64,000 nt of DNA from a virus: positions 59,383 to 123,382 of IMG/VR virus record IMGVR_UViG_3300045970_000591; one strand, written 5' to 3'. Position 1 is the first letter of the stretch. Every line of letters starts with the position of its first letter. Shown here piece after piece: positions 44,855-51,664 of this stretch. The notes beneath the pieces are model-generated. The model was given only the letters and a program-made list of their open reading frames with translations. It was not told where the DNA came from and made no database searches. The translations under genes and the position numbers were made by a program.

Positions 44855-45541
44855 ATGAACTATTTAATAATATATAATAATTTAATAAATCGTGCTATAG
44901 CCCGTGATAAACCTTTGTTGTATACAGAAAATCATCACATTGTTCCGCGCTGCATGGGAGGCAAAGATAATATCCCTAACCTAGTAAGATTAACACCTGA
45001 AGAACATTATGTGGCACACCAATTATTAGTAAAGATATATCCCGATAATCATTTGCTTATATACGCGGCTACAATGATGTGCGTTCAAGGCACATCACAT
45101 AATAAACATAGATCTGGCAATAAACTATATGGATGGCTGAGGCGGAGGTTATCTGTTGCTGCAAGAATCAGGGGCACCGGAGAAAATGGTAGTCAATACG
45201 GTACTTGTTGGATACATGATACTATATTGCAGGTATCTAAGAAGATACATAAAGATACCTTACAGGACTGGCTAGATATCGGATGGAATCCGGGTAGAGT
45301 TATGAATTTTAACAAACCGATTAAGCCAAATAAAATAGATAAGAGAAAAATAATAAAACAAGAAACAGATTCCCGTTATTTGTTAGCTCTTCTTAACTCT
45401 TCATCTATATCGAACGCATTAAGAAGTTTGGGATTGCAAACTCGCGGAGCAGGGTATAGTAGAATGAAAGATGTGATAATACGACACAATTTACAAAATA
45501 AATTTGTTCACGAGTATATTACATGGGGTTCTAAAATTTAA
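44855..45541 (+). CDS. HNH homing endonuclease
   Basis: The product has 228 residues. TENHHIVPRCMGGKDNIPNL followed by VRLTPEEHYVAHQLL (residues 27-64) is a classic HNH core. The C-terminus (SSISNALRSLGLQTRGAGYS) looks like a helix-turn-helix DNA-binding segment. It sits between tRNA-Glu and tRNA-Lys on the plus strand, unlike the four minus-strand endonucleases further on. Confidence 0.85.
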   Translation: MNYLIIYNNLINRAIARDKPLLYTENHHIVPRCMGGKDNIPNLVRLTPEEHYVAHQLLVKIYPDNHLLIYAATMMCVQGTSHNKHRSGNKLYGWLRRRLSVAARIRGTGENGSQYGTCWIHDTILQVSKKIHKDTLQDWLDIGWNPGRVMNFNKPIKPNKIDKRKIIKQETDSRYLLALLNSSSISNALRSLGLQTRGAGYSRMKDVIIRHNLQNKFVHEYITWGSKI

Positions 45542-45546
45542 TATTT

Positions 45547-45621
45547 CTTCCGCAAGCATTAGTGGCGATGCACTCGGCTCTTAACCGATAGAACAAGATT
45601 CGAATTCTTGGCGGAGGACCA
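45547..45621 (+). tRNA. tRNA-Lys(CTT)
   Basis: Acceptor CTTCCGC/GCGGAGG, anticodon loop CTCTTAA, T-arm CAAGA/TCTTG, CCA encoded. Confidence 0.8.
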
Positions 45622-45627
45622 ATCAAT

Positions 45628-45743
45628 GTCGCTGTAGTGTAATAGTAGCACGCTTAAAGGCAATCCTGTCAAGGATTCTTACAGCAACTCAAATTCCAAT
45701 CATAAGGAAGAGGACTTGGTGCAAATCCAGGCATGCGACACCA
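45628..45743 (+). tRNA. Irregular long tRNA-like gene
   Basis: The unit is 116 nt long. GTCGC/GCGAC ends plus CCA frame it, and CTTGG/CCAGG gives a T-arm. Inside, GCTGTA/TACAGC encloses an arm AATCC-TGTCAA-GGATT, and TTCC/GGAA adds an extra arm. It may be a tRNA carrying an insertion. Confidence 0.4.
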
Positions 45744-45744
45744 T

Positions 45745-45773
45745 TTGACAAAGCAGTTAAAGTATAGTAAAAT
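45745..45773 (+). promoter_or_regulatory. Sigma70-like promoter TTGACA-17-TAAAAT
   Basis: It starts two bases after the CCA of the preceding tRNA-like gene and would give a leader of about 28 bases for the vWA gene at 45808. Confidence 0.7.
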
Positions 45774-45807
45774 GTGACAGTACGCAACTTAACACAGAAA
45801 GGTACGC

Positions 45808-46833
45808 ATGAAAAACTATATCGGTATTAGTAGAGATCACAGTGGTTCTATGGGTGGCATTGCTCTTGCAGCAGGCCGCGACTATAACGACAACATTGCT
45901 TCTATCAAAGAAGGTGCAACAGCACACAGCATTGACACTATTGTTAGTGTTGTAAAATGTGGCGCTGGTCGACCAGCAAAGGTTGTGCGGGAAGTAATCA
46001 ACTCAAATGTAAATATGTTGACGCCTATCAAAGACGGCGACTATATTGCAGACGGTAACTCTACTCCTTTATTTGACAGCGTTGGTGACTTGATTGAACA
46101 ACTTCAATCTGTACCAGATGCTAATGATCCGGAAGTTTCCTTTGTTGTAATGACAATCACTGACGGTCAGGAAAATTCCTCCACAAAATGGAATGGTTCA
46201 TCTATCAGTAAAAAGATTAAAGAATTACAAGCAACAGATCGTTGGACATTCGTGTTCCGTGTTCCTCGTGGCGAAAAGCGTGGCCTTATGCAATATGGCA
46301 TCCCAGAAGGTAATATCCTTGAATGGGAACAGACCGAACGCGGCGTCCAGGCAGCAACAGCGGCAACGCGCTCAGCATTTACAAACTATTACAGTGCTCG
46401 TTCTACAGGAACAAAGAGCACAGATAAGTTCTATGCTGATTTAAGCACTGTTTCGTTGAAAGAAGTTAAGAAACAGTTGGTTGATATTTCTAGCCAAGTA
46501 AATGTATTCAAGGTTAAGTCAACCGAAGGCGGTATTCAAATCCGTGATTTTGTTGAACAGCGCACAAAGAAACCAATGGCAAAAGGTACTGCATTTTACC
46601 AGTTAACAAAGACTGAGAATGTGCAAGACTATAAGCAGTTAGCCATTAGGGACAAGCTAAAAGGCACCGTTTTTAGCGGTTTTGCAGCACGTGACATGCT
46701 CGGACTGCCACAAACCGGCGAAGTTAAACTTGCGCCCGGTTCACATGGTCAATATGACATTTTTATTCAATCTACTTCGATTAATCGTAAGTTAGTTGAA
46801 AATACGAATGTGTTGGTCTGGACAACAGTTTAA
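45808..46833 (+). CDS. von Willebrand factor A (vWA) domain protein
   Basis: The product has 341 residues. The metal-ion-dependent adhesion site is intact: DHSGS at residues 10-14, Thr in DGNSTPLFD (near 80) and Asp in MTITDGQENSS (near 115). The C-terminal third is unrecognised. Such proteins bind partners through a Mg ion, often with AAA ATPases, none of which is visible nearby. It has its own host-type promoter and an AGAAAGG ribosome site, suggesting early expression. Confidence 0.8.
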   Translation: MKNYIGISRDHSGSMGGIALAAGRDYNDNIASIKEGATAHSIDTIVSVVKCGAGRPAKVVREVINSNVNMLTPIKDGDYIADGNSTPLFDSVGDLIEQLQSVPDANDPEVSFVVMTITDGQENSSTKWNGSSISKKIKELQATDRWTFVFRVPRGEKRGLMQYGIPEGNILEWEQTERGVQAATAATRSAFTNYYSARSTGTKSTDKFYADLSTVSLKEVKKQLVDISSQVNVFKVKSTEGGIQIRDFVEQRTKKPMAKGTAFYQLTKTENVQDYKQLAIRDKLKGTVFSGFAARDMLGLPQTGEVKLAPGSHGQYDIFIQSTSINRKLVENTNVLVWTTV

Positions 46834-46856
46834 TATTTAAACTGCAGGATTTTATC

Positions 46857-47111
46857 ATGTATAATGTAATATTAAAAAAAGTATCCGGCGGCAATAACGT
46901 CAGAACAGATGTAGTGATAGGATCCTGTGTCGATTATCCAAAGATAGGCGAGGAGTTTCTTATGCTTGCCGAATCTGTGGATCGTACCAAAGACCTTAGG
47001 ATTGTGCGAACAACTCCTATCAAAACTATAACTGAACAAGATAGCTTTATGTTGATAGAAACACAAAATTCAGTATATAGATTAGAAATCAATTCGCGTG
47101 TAAGATGTTAA
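46857..47111 (+). CDS. Hypothetical protein overlapping a tRNA
   Basis: The product has 84 residues, beta-rich by appearance (YNVILKKVSGGNNVRTDVVI), coupled 23 bases after the vWA gene with a CAGGA ribosome site. Its last five codons and stop lie inside the 5' end of the following tRNA-Gly gene. Function unknown. Confidence 0.6.
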   Translation: MYNVILKKVSGGNNVRTDVVIGSCVDYPKIGEEFLMLAESVDRTKDLRIVRTTPIKTITEQDSFMLIETQNSVYRLEINSRVRC

Positions 47112-47170
47112 TGGCTGCATGATTGGCTTCCACCCAGTATGAGCAGGTTCGATTCCTGTTACCCGCACCA
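47096..47170 (+). tRNA. tRNA-Gly(TCC)
   Basis: Acceptor GCGTGTA/TACCCGC (one mismatch), D-stem ATGT/GCAT, anticodon ATTGG-CTTCCAC-CCAGT, T-arm GCAGG/CCTGT, CCA encoded. The first 16 bases overlap the upstream coding sequence. Confidence 0.8.
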
Positions 47171-47335
47171 GTTTTATGTCACGATGCCAGAGGATTTGCC
47201 GGATAAGTGGAATAATAGATCTTCAATACACATAGCATAAGTAAATGCGCTTGAGTTAGTGGCCTTAAATGGAATCTGCAAGAGAAGCTGACGACAAAAT
47301 GGAAACAGTTGTGTTCCTAGAAGATTACCTTATAT
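47171..47335 (+). other. Spacer with no recognised gene
   Basis: These 165 bases between tRNA-Gly and the next tRNA have no open frame of note, no cloverleaf and no R-family hairpin. They may be transcribed leader or eroded RNA genes. Confidence 0.3.
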
Positions 47336-47409
47336 GGGACCTTAGTTTAACGAAAGAACACATGCCCGATTAGCGTGATGTGAAGGTTTGATTCCTTCAG
47401 GTCCTACCA
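47336..47409 (+). tRNA. tRNA with GAT by position (Ile-like), C33
   Basis: Acceptor GGGACCT/AGGTCCT, D-stem GTTT/GAAC, anticodon stem CATGC/GCGTG, T-arm GAAGG/CCTTC, CCA encoded. The loop CCGATTA has C33. Confidence 0.6.
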
Positions 47410-47412
47410 AAG

Positions 47413-47553
47413 TTTATTGATAAGTAGATCCACAACGAGTGGTATTGTGCGGAAATGATCATCCGGTGAATGACCAGATAAGCGTATTGTCGTCTGGCAC
47501 AGCATATCTGAACTTAAGATAGGTTATGCTGTGTGTATCTACTTTTCAATAAA
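47413..47553 (+). ncRNA. Multi-hairpin RNA closed by a 17-bp stem
   Basis: TTTATTGATAAGTAGAT pairs with ATCTACTTTTCAATAAA (16 of 17). Inside are at least four hairpins in series: CACAA/TTGTG, TCAT/ATGA, CCAGA/TCTGG and CACAGCATA/TATGCTGTG. There is no coding frame. It looks like a compact 5-way-junction RNA of 141 nt. Not matched to a known family by eye. Confidence 0.6.
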
Positions 47554-47559
47554 TTTTTG

Positions 47560-47616
47560 AATGAACGAAAAGTCACTGGTGAGACTAGATGCTTTCTTAG
47601 GAGAGCTAGGTTCATT
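47560..47616 (+). ncRNA. Short closed RNA unit
   Basis: AATGAAC/GTTCATT closes 57 bases containing GTC/GAC and GCTTTC-TTAG-GAGAGC hairpins. tRNA-like in size, but without T-arm or CCA. Confidence 0.35.
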
Positions 47617-47618
47617 TA

Positions 47619-47645
47619 GCTGGTCTTGGCTAACCAGCATTTTTA
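47619..47645 (+). terminator. Possible Rho-independent terminator
   Basis: GCTGGT/ACCAGC hairpin followed by ATTTTTA. The stem is modest, so partial termination or processing is possible. Confidence 0.45.
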
Positions 47646-47646
47646 A

Positions 47647-47721
47647 GGATGGGTAGCTCAGAGGAAGAGCGGAAGGTTGTTAACCTTATGGTCGGGATAT
47701 CGTAATTCCCCCTGTCCTCCA
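47647..47721 (+). tRNA. tRNA-Asn(GTT), copy 1
   Basis: Acceptor GGATGGG/CCTGTCC, D-arm TAGCTCAGAGGAAGAGC, anticodon loop TTGTTAA, CCA encoded. Confidence 0.8.
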
Positions 47722-47726
47722 AATAA

Positions 47727-48692
47727 TTATTGACCGTAAGCCGACAAGGTGTTAGGCGTTCCGCTGTTAACGGAAAATGAGCGAGATTCGATTTCTCGAC
47801 GGTCAGCCAGTTTATTTTCATAATTGTCTACTAATGTAATTAGATCATTGTATGACATAGATGATTGAGTCTTTTTCTTATTATTTTCACTATGTGTCAT
47901 TAATTGGCAATTTAGCGGGTGTGTTATGTAAAATGGATCATAATTATTTTTAATTGATTCAGTTACAGATACTTTATGATCTCTCGATAATCCATTTATA
48001 TTCCATGTTCCGGCAGTACCTCCGGGGCTAAACCAGCCGACCTTATTTAATAAATCAATGTCGAATAATTCTGGATAATAGTATACATTAAATGTAAATT
48101 TATATCCAGCTTTAGAACTATTAGAATATAGTGTTCGATGAACATCACAATATTGCTTTTTTATTCTTGATGTAAATTTTATACCACAGTGTTTACAAGA
48201 GCATGTATATATGTATGAAAATGGTCCAGAAGCATTTTTAGTAGTTTCGTGTACAGGTACAATGACCGGTTTTGAATATATAATAACTGGTTTTATTTTA
48301 CGATGTATTACATTAGTTCTAACTTTCTTAGGTGTATGTCCTTTAGATATTAATGATTTTATTACAGATTTAGCGGTTCTTTGTTTATGTTCCTCTGTAA
48401 CAACATACCCGTTTTTAACACGTTCAGCATTAGAGAAAGATGCTGCACAAGAGTGACCGCAGAACAGTTGACTGCCGCCCGGTTTAAATGTTTCTCCACA
48501 TTGCTTACATTGTTTTAATGTTTTTTGATATTTTTGTAGATACTGCACAGGCATTACTTTTCGAGTAAATATGCAGGAACACATTGTTAAAGTTACGGTT
48601 CCGTTAGATGAGCCGTGCATTCGTTTATGTCCGGTTAGTGACATAATACTTCCGAAAATTTTATTACATTCGATGCATTTATAATCATTCAT
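47727..48692 (-). CDS. Zinc-finger HNH homing endonuclease antisense to tRNA-Asn
   Basis: The product has 321 residues. Zn-finger-like motifs: CIECNKIF...GHKRMH near 5-26, CKQCGETFKPGGSQLFC near 63-80, CSCKHCGIKFTSRIKKQYC near 168-187. The HNH-like core is GLSRDHKVSVTESIKNNYD, then HPLNCQLMTHSENNKKK (near 232-275). The last 27 residues are encoded by the complement of the tRNA-Asn gene at 47731. A late-type box lies 4 bases before its start. Confidence 0.75.
   Translation of the reverse strand: MNDYKCIECNKIFGSIMSLTGHKRMHGSSNGTVTLTMCSCIFTRKVMPVQYLQKYQKTLKQCKQCGETFKPGGSQLFCGHSCAASFSNAERVKNGYVVTEEHKQRTAKSVIKSLISKGHTPKKVRTNVIHRKIKPVIIYSKPVIVPVHETTKNASGPFSYIYTCSCKHCGIKFTSRIKKQYCDVHRTLYSNSSKAGYKFTFNVYYYPELFDIDLLNKVGWFSPGGTAGTWNINGLSRDHKVSVTESIKNNYDPFYITHPLNCQLMTHSENNKKKTQSSMSYNDLITLVDNYENKLADRREIESRSFSVNSGTPNTLSAYGQ
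47731..47809 (+). tRNA. tRNA-Asn(GTT), copy 2
   Basis: Acceptor TGACCGT/ACGGTCA, anticodon TTCCG-CTGTTAA-CGGAA, T-arm CGAGA/TCTCG, CCA encoded. It lies wholly inside the 3' end of the minus-strand endonuclease gene. Confidence 0.8.
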
Positions 48693-48696
48693 AATG

Positions 48697-48703
48697 TATT
48701 TAT
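48697..48703 (-). promoter_or_regulatory. Late-type box before the 48692 endonuclease
   Basis: On the minus strand GATAAATACATT leads straight into ATG. A T-loop-like remnant (GGTTCGATTC, about 48713) lies just behind it. Confidence 0.45.
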
Positions 48704-48746
48704 CAATTATTTAGGTTCGATTCATTAGAACTGAGCTAAATATAAT

Positions 48747-48823
48747 GCCTTCGTACGCTAATCGGTAGTGCGGCTTGTTTTAGAAACATGTGGATGGGGG
48801 TTCGAATCCGCCCGAAGGTACCA
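48747..48823 (+). tRNA. tRNA-Leu(TAG), short variable arm
   Basis: Acceptor GCCTTCG/CGAAGGT, anticodon loop TTTAGAA, T-arm with one G-G mismatch, CCA encoded. It lacks the long variable arm normal for bacterial tRNA-Leu. Confidence 0.7.
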
Positions 48824-48830
48824 TATTAAT

Positions 48831-48907
48831 GCCCCTATACGCTAATCGGTAGTGCGGATAGATTTAAAATCTGTTGGTTGTAGGTTCGAATCCAACTAGG
48901 GGTACCA
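48831..48907 (+). tRNA. tRNA-Leu(TAA), short variable arm
   Basis: Acceptor GCCCCTA/TAGGGGT, anticodon ATAGA-TTTAAAA-TCTGT, CCA encoded. It shares the D-arm string CGCTAATCGGTAGTGCGG with its left neighbour, so the two are tandem duplicates. Confidence 0.75.
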
Positions 48908-48984
48908 GTTTTAAAGAATGCTTCCAGCAAGCTCAAAAATTTCAAAACCATTATCTTTGAAAAGAAAAAGCATTCTGTTTTATT
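48908..48984 (+). repeat. R-family spacer hairpin R3
   Basis: Stem AGAATGCTT/AAGCATTCT (48915-48923 with 48968-48976), loop motif CAGCAA at 48925, then GTTTTATT. It joins tRNA-Leu to tRNA-Gln. Confidence 0.6.
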
Positions 48985-48986
48985 AC

Positions 48987-49061
48987 TCGGGGTTTGTCAT
49001 CTGGTGATGACACTAGTCTTTGAAACTAGGAAGATGCGTTCGATCCGCATACCCCGTGCCA
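48987..49061 (+). tRNA. tRNA-Gln(TTG)
   Basis: Anticodon CTAGT-CTTTGAA-ACTAG, T-arm ATGCG/CGCAT, acceptor TCGGGGT/ACCCCGT with a mismatch at the first pair, CCA encoded. Confidence 0.8.
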
Positions 49062-49066
49062 GTTTA

Positions 49067-49140
49067 GTCCCTTTCGTCTAGCGGCCAAGGACGTTGTCTT
49101 TTTCGAGGCGGAAACCGAGGTTCGAATCCTTGAAGGGACG
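49067..49140 (+). tRNA. tRNA-Glu-like with 8-nt anticodon loop, no CCA
   Basis: GTCCCTT/AAGGGAC and the D-arm TTCGTCTAGCGGCCAAGGAC closely follow bacterial tRNA-Glu. The anticodon stem TTGTC/GGCGG encloses TTTTTCGA (8 nt), and the gene ends GCAAG rather than GCCA. Pseudo-tRNA or frameshift-type tRNA. Confidence 0.6.
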
Positions 49141-49149
49141 CAAGAATTT

Positions 49150-49224
49150 ACCCCCGTAGTGAAATGAATATCACGGAACCCTGCGAAGGTTTAGATTCAG
49201 GTTTAATTCCTGGCGGGGGTACCA
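49150..49224 (+). tRNA. tRNA-Arg(GCG)
   Basis: Acceptor ACCCCCG/CGGGGGT, D-stem GTGA/TCAC, anticodon GAACC-CTGCGAA-GGTTT, CCA encoded. Confidence 0.75.
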
Positions 49225-49252
49225 AAACGTCATATTTCTTTAATCTAACGCA

Positions 49253-49296
49253 AACATATTAGCGTTTATACTGAGGATATTAGCGTTTATACTGAG
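49253..49296 (+). repeat. Tandem 20-bp repeat
   Basis: ATATTAGCGTTTATACTGAG occurs twice in tandem, one base apart, shortly before the late-type box at 49306. A regulator-binding site for the response-regulator gene is possible. Confidence 0.6.
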
Positions 49297-49305
49297 CAAT
49301 AGTGT

Positions 49306-49312
49306 ATAAATA
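49306..49312 (+). promoter_or_regulatory. Late-type promoter box with structured leader
   Basis: GTATAAATAC is followed by hairpins GCCCC-type (CACCCC/GGGG at about 49320-49338) and a GGAGAAAT ribosome site before ATG 49391. Confidence 0.5.
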
Positions 49313-49390
49313 CTATTAAGCACCCCATAAAGGGGCTTATAACAACTGGTGTTATACCAAAAATGTTTCACCAGATAATGGAGAAATATT

Positions 49391-50077
49391 ATGAAAACAC
49401 AACGCAAGATTTTAGTAGTAGACGACGATCCAGTAGTAGGTAAAAGTTTTGAGAAGGTATTAACTAGCAAAGGCTACGCAGTTATCAACTGCCATAGCGG
49501 TGCAGAGGCCTTAGAAAAACTAGGAAAAGAAGAATACGATGCAGTATTCACTGATCTTAAGATGCCAGAGATGGATGGTATGGAAGTTGCTACAAGAGTA
49601 AAAGCAAGTCAGCCATGGATGCCTATCGTTATTGTTACGGGTTATGGATCCAAAGAAAGTAGAATACAGGCAGAAACATTAGGTATTACTGACTTCATGC
49701 AGAAGCCTTTAACACCGGAAATGATTGAAGAAAGCGCAGATCGCGCAATGCTTGAAAAACAATCTATTGTTGATGTGGTAGAAGAAGTAGCTGCACCTGT
49801 TGCAGAAGAACAACAGTCGAAAGCGTTGGCTATCGCATTATTTTTCGCAGCACCATTTATTGGTTTGCTATACGCAATGTTTATGCCTATCGTAGGTTTA
49901 GGAATGTTAGCATATGTTGCTTATAAGGCATTCGCAAAAACAAAAGTATTCACACACGTTAAGAACGTGGGATTACTTATTTCTGCTCCGTTTATCGGAT
50001 TAGCATACGCAGTATCTATGCCGTTTGTTGGCATAGGCATGCTATTATATGTTGGTGGTAAAGCGGCGTTTAAGTAA
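49391..50077 (+). CDS. Response-regulator receiver domain with membrane-embedded tail
   Basis: The product has 228 residues. A complete CheY-like receiver fills 1-125: acidic D11/D12/D13, phospho-acceptor D55 in FTDLKMPEMDG, T83 and K105 (MQKPLTP). There is no DNA-binding output domain. Instead residues 145-228 hold two repeats of a hydrophobic unit (FFAAPFIGLLYAMFMPIVGL and LISAPFIGLAYAVSMPFVGI), predicted membrane hairpins. It could capture phosphoryl groups from host histidine kinases at the membrane. No kinase is nearby. Confidence 0.85.
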   Translation: MKTQRKILVVDDDPVVGKSFEKVLTSKGYAVINCHSGAEALEKLGKEEYDAVFTDLKMPEMDGMEVATRVKASQPWMPIVIVTGYGSKESRIQAETLGITDFMQKPLTPEMIEESADRAMLEKQSIVDVVEEVAAPVAEEQQSKALAIALFFAAPFIGLLYAMFMPIVGLGMLAYVAYKAFAKTKVFTHVKNVGLLISAPFIGLAYAVSMPFVGIGMLLYVGGKAAFK

Positions 50078-50084
50078 AATATAT

Positions 50085-50159
50085 GTATCTCTAGTGTTAG
50101 CGGCAGCACACCGGTCTCCAAAACCGACAGGCAAGGTTCAAATCCTTGGAGGTACGCCA
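50085..50159 (+). tRNA. tRNA-Trp(CCA)
   Basis: Acceptor GTATCTC/GAGGTAC, anticodon loop CTCCAAA, T-arm CAAGG/CCTTG, CCA encoded. Confidence 0.85.
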
Positions 50160-50164
50160 ATCAT

Positions 50165-50240
50165 GCAACTTTAGCAAATGTGGTCATTGCGCTGGCGTGA
50201 AGTCCCAGACAAACAGGTTCGATCCCTGTAGGTTGCACCA
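50165..50240 (+). tRNA. tRNA-Phe(GAA)
   Basis: Acceptor GCAACTT/AGGTTGC, anticodon loop GTGAAGT in a stem with a C-C mismatch next to the loop, T-arm ACAGG/CCTGT, CCA encoded. Confidence 0.7.
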
Positions 50241-50277
50241 ATTCTTCCGTAATATACATAATAAGATAAGTATATGT

Positions 50278-50613
50278 ATGGAAATATCATTTACTAGTAT
50301 TAAATCGCTTATTCCAACAGTGATAACAATGTTATCGATGCTTGTTAGTGGATTCTTTTTTCTTAATAACTATTTAACAGCTAACTTTGTTTCGGTAAGA
50401 GATTATGATAAGACTGTGACAGCCGGTGTTATTATTGGTATAGAAAATCAAAAACATATACACGAAAATAGACTTTATCTTCTTAATATGTGTAAAGCAT
50501 GGGCAGCGTGTCCTTATAAAAATTCAGTCGTTGATGACATCGACGCAACTTTACGCGAACTGCAAGATGTTCGCAATCAATTAGAAAACTACCAACGTAG
50601 TAAACTTAAATAA
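50278..50613 (+). CDS. Small single-span membrane protein
   Basis: The product has 111 residues from ATG 50278; a longer in-frame start would run through tRNA-Phe and is rejected. One hydrophobic helix (VITMLSMLVSGFFFLNNYL, near 15-33) is followed by a charged helical region ending DIDATLRELQDVRNQLENY, a likely coiled coil. The upstream ATAAGTA is a weak late-box variant. A spanin- or holin-associated role is possible but not shown. Confidence 0.6.
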   Translation: MEISFTSIKSLIPTVITMLSMLVSGFFFLNNYLTANFVSVRDYDKTVTAGVIIGIENQKHIHENRLYLLNMCKAWAACPYKNSVVDDIDATLRELQDVRNQLENYQRSKLK

Positions 50614-50622
50614 GAAAACAAG

Positions 50623-50686
50623 ATTTGTGGTTGACACCAGAGCCTCTTACTGCTACAATGGTAAAGTAAGACAATCATAGAAAACA
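50623..50686 (+). repeat. 64-bp direct repeat, copy 1
   Basis: It is identical to 51245-51308 except one base (T/C at position 56). It contains a complete promoter (TTGACA 50631, TACAAT 50654). The copies bracket the gene 50706-51245. Confidence 0.9.
50631..50659 (+). promoter_or_regulatory. Sigma70-like promoter TTGACA-17-TACAAT, copy 1
   Basis: It lies in the first 64-bp repeat, 46 bases before ATG 50706, with AGGAAC as ribosome site. Confidence 0.75.
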
Positions 50687-50705
50687 ATAATTTTAGGAAC
50701 AGGGT

Positions 50706-51245
50706 ATGAGATTAGTTGAGATAAAACGAAAATATTTTAACATGATGGACGGTGCAGCAGTGCTAATAGAGGGCTATACTAATCCTGAATCGGAATTAGT
50801 TGCAGAATTTGAAGCTCGGCTTTCTGATAAAGATACATTTTATTATAAATGTAATATTACCGAAAAAGGCACCGGCGATGTGGTATTATTTTTAGACTTT
50901 TTTCTTGACAGAAATAATCCAAACTCTGTCACAATTGATAACATATATCCGGCGCCGTCAAAGGTAGATCCAACTAAAGTGGTTCACACAACACTTGGTC
51001 AACAAAATACGGGAGTTGACGTTGGCCATATCGGTATTAAGTGGGTGTATAGAAAAATTAAAGAATTTGCCAAGAACAATGGCTTTGACATTAAGAAAAT
51101 AGTATCAACGAATCGATATACAGGTGCCCGCGCTAAAAATAATCCAAGCGTAGGTGATGAACCGGGCAAATTTAATGTGAATATGCCGGTGAAAGAAACA
51201 TTAATATATGACTGTGCATCTGATACAATCGTATATGGTACATAA
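50706..51245 (+). CDS. Hypothetical protein bracketed by promoter repeats
   Basis: The product has 179 residues, a mixed alpha/beta protein (MRLVEIKRKYFNMMDGAAVL...). The segment DVGHIGIKWVYRKIKEFAKN has an acyltransferase-like helix, but no motif is decisive. It has its own host-type promoter, so it is probably expressed early. It lies exactly between two near-identical 64-bp repeats, the second beginning at the last base of its stop codon. Confidence 0.65.
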   Translation: MRLVEIKRKYFNMMDGAAVLIEGYTNPESELVAEFEARLSDKDTFYYKCNITEKGTGDVVLFLDFFLDRNNPNSVTIDNIYPAPSKVDPTKVVHTTLGQQNTGVDVGHIGIKWVYRKIKEFAKNNGFDIKKIVSTNRYTGARAKNNPSVGDEPGKFNVNMPVKETLIYDCASDTIVYGT

Positions 51246-51308
51246 TTTGTGGTTGACACCAGAGCCTCTTACTGCTACAATGGTAAAGTAAGACAATCAC
51301 AGAAAACA
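51245..51308 (+). repeat. 64-bp direct repeat, copy 2
   Basis: Second copy; begins at the final A of the upstream stop codon and reads toward the tRNA-fMet segment. Confidence 0.9.
51253..51281 (+). promoter_or_regulatory. Sigma70-like promoter TTGACA-17-TACAAT, copy 2
   Basis: Identical core to 50631. The first feature downstream is the initiator-like tRNA at 51379, so it probably drives the tRNA run from 51379 onward. Confidence 0.75.
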
Positions 51309-51378
51309 TGGTAGTTAGTCTACAAGGTGATAAGTAACTAAAGTCGTCCGAAGAGTAAAATCGAGGGTGCATTAATAT

Positions 51379-51453
51379 AGCAGGCGAGTGTGAAAGTAGC
51401 ACGTTGGGCTCATAACCCTAAGGACACCGCGCGATTCGGTGGCGCTGCAACCA
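51379..51453 (+). tRNA. Initiator-like tRNA-Met(CAT)
   Basis: Anticodon loop CTCATAA is flanked by GGG and CCC (three G-C pairs, an initiator hallmark). The first acceptor pair is A-A, unpaired as in initiators. There is one bulged G in the acceptor. T-arm CACCG/CGGTG, CCA encoded. Confidence 0.65.
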
Positions 51454-51458
51454 ATACA

Positions 51459-51520
51459 AAGATAGGTATACAAAGGAGGCTAAAGCCGTAGATATTTTCC
51501 CTACCTATCTTTTATTTTAT
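51459..51520 (+). ncRNA. Hairpin unit before tRNA-Leu
   Basis: AAGATAGGT/ACCTATCTT closes a 53-nt loop (36 bp between the arms is single-stranded, containing AAAGGAGGC), followed by TTTATTTTAT. It could act as a terminator or a processing hairpin. Confidence 0.35.
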
Positions 51521-51521
51521 A

Positions 51522-51598
51522 GCCCTTGTGGTGGAATTGGCAGACACAGCGGTCTTAGAAGCCGTAAGCTGGGAGTTCGAGTCTCCCCGAGGGCACCA
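51522..51598 (+). tRNA. tRNA-Leu(TAG), second gene
   Basis: Acceptor GCCCTTG/CGAGGGC, Leu-type D-arm GTGGTGGAATTGGCAGACAC, anticodon loop CTTAGAA, CCA encoded. The variable arm is short. Confidence 0.8.
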
Positions 51599-51664
51599 TA
51601 TTTAAAGAATACATGCAGCAATCAAATACAATTCCAAAATGTAAAAAAGCGTATTCTGTTTTAC
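51599..51664 (+). repeat. R-family spacer hairpin R4
   Basis: Stem AGAATAC/GTATTCT (51606-51612 with 51651-51657), CAGCAA at 51616, GTTTTA after the stem. Confidence 0.6.

Noticed and set aside
50146-50277. Upstream extension of the small membrane protein
   Set aside because: It runs through tRNA-Phe; ATG 50278 fits the hydrophobic N-terminus.
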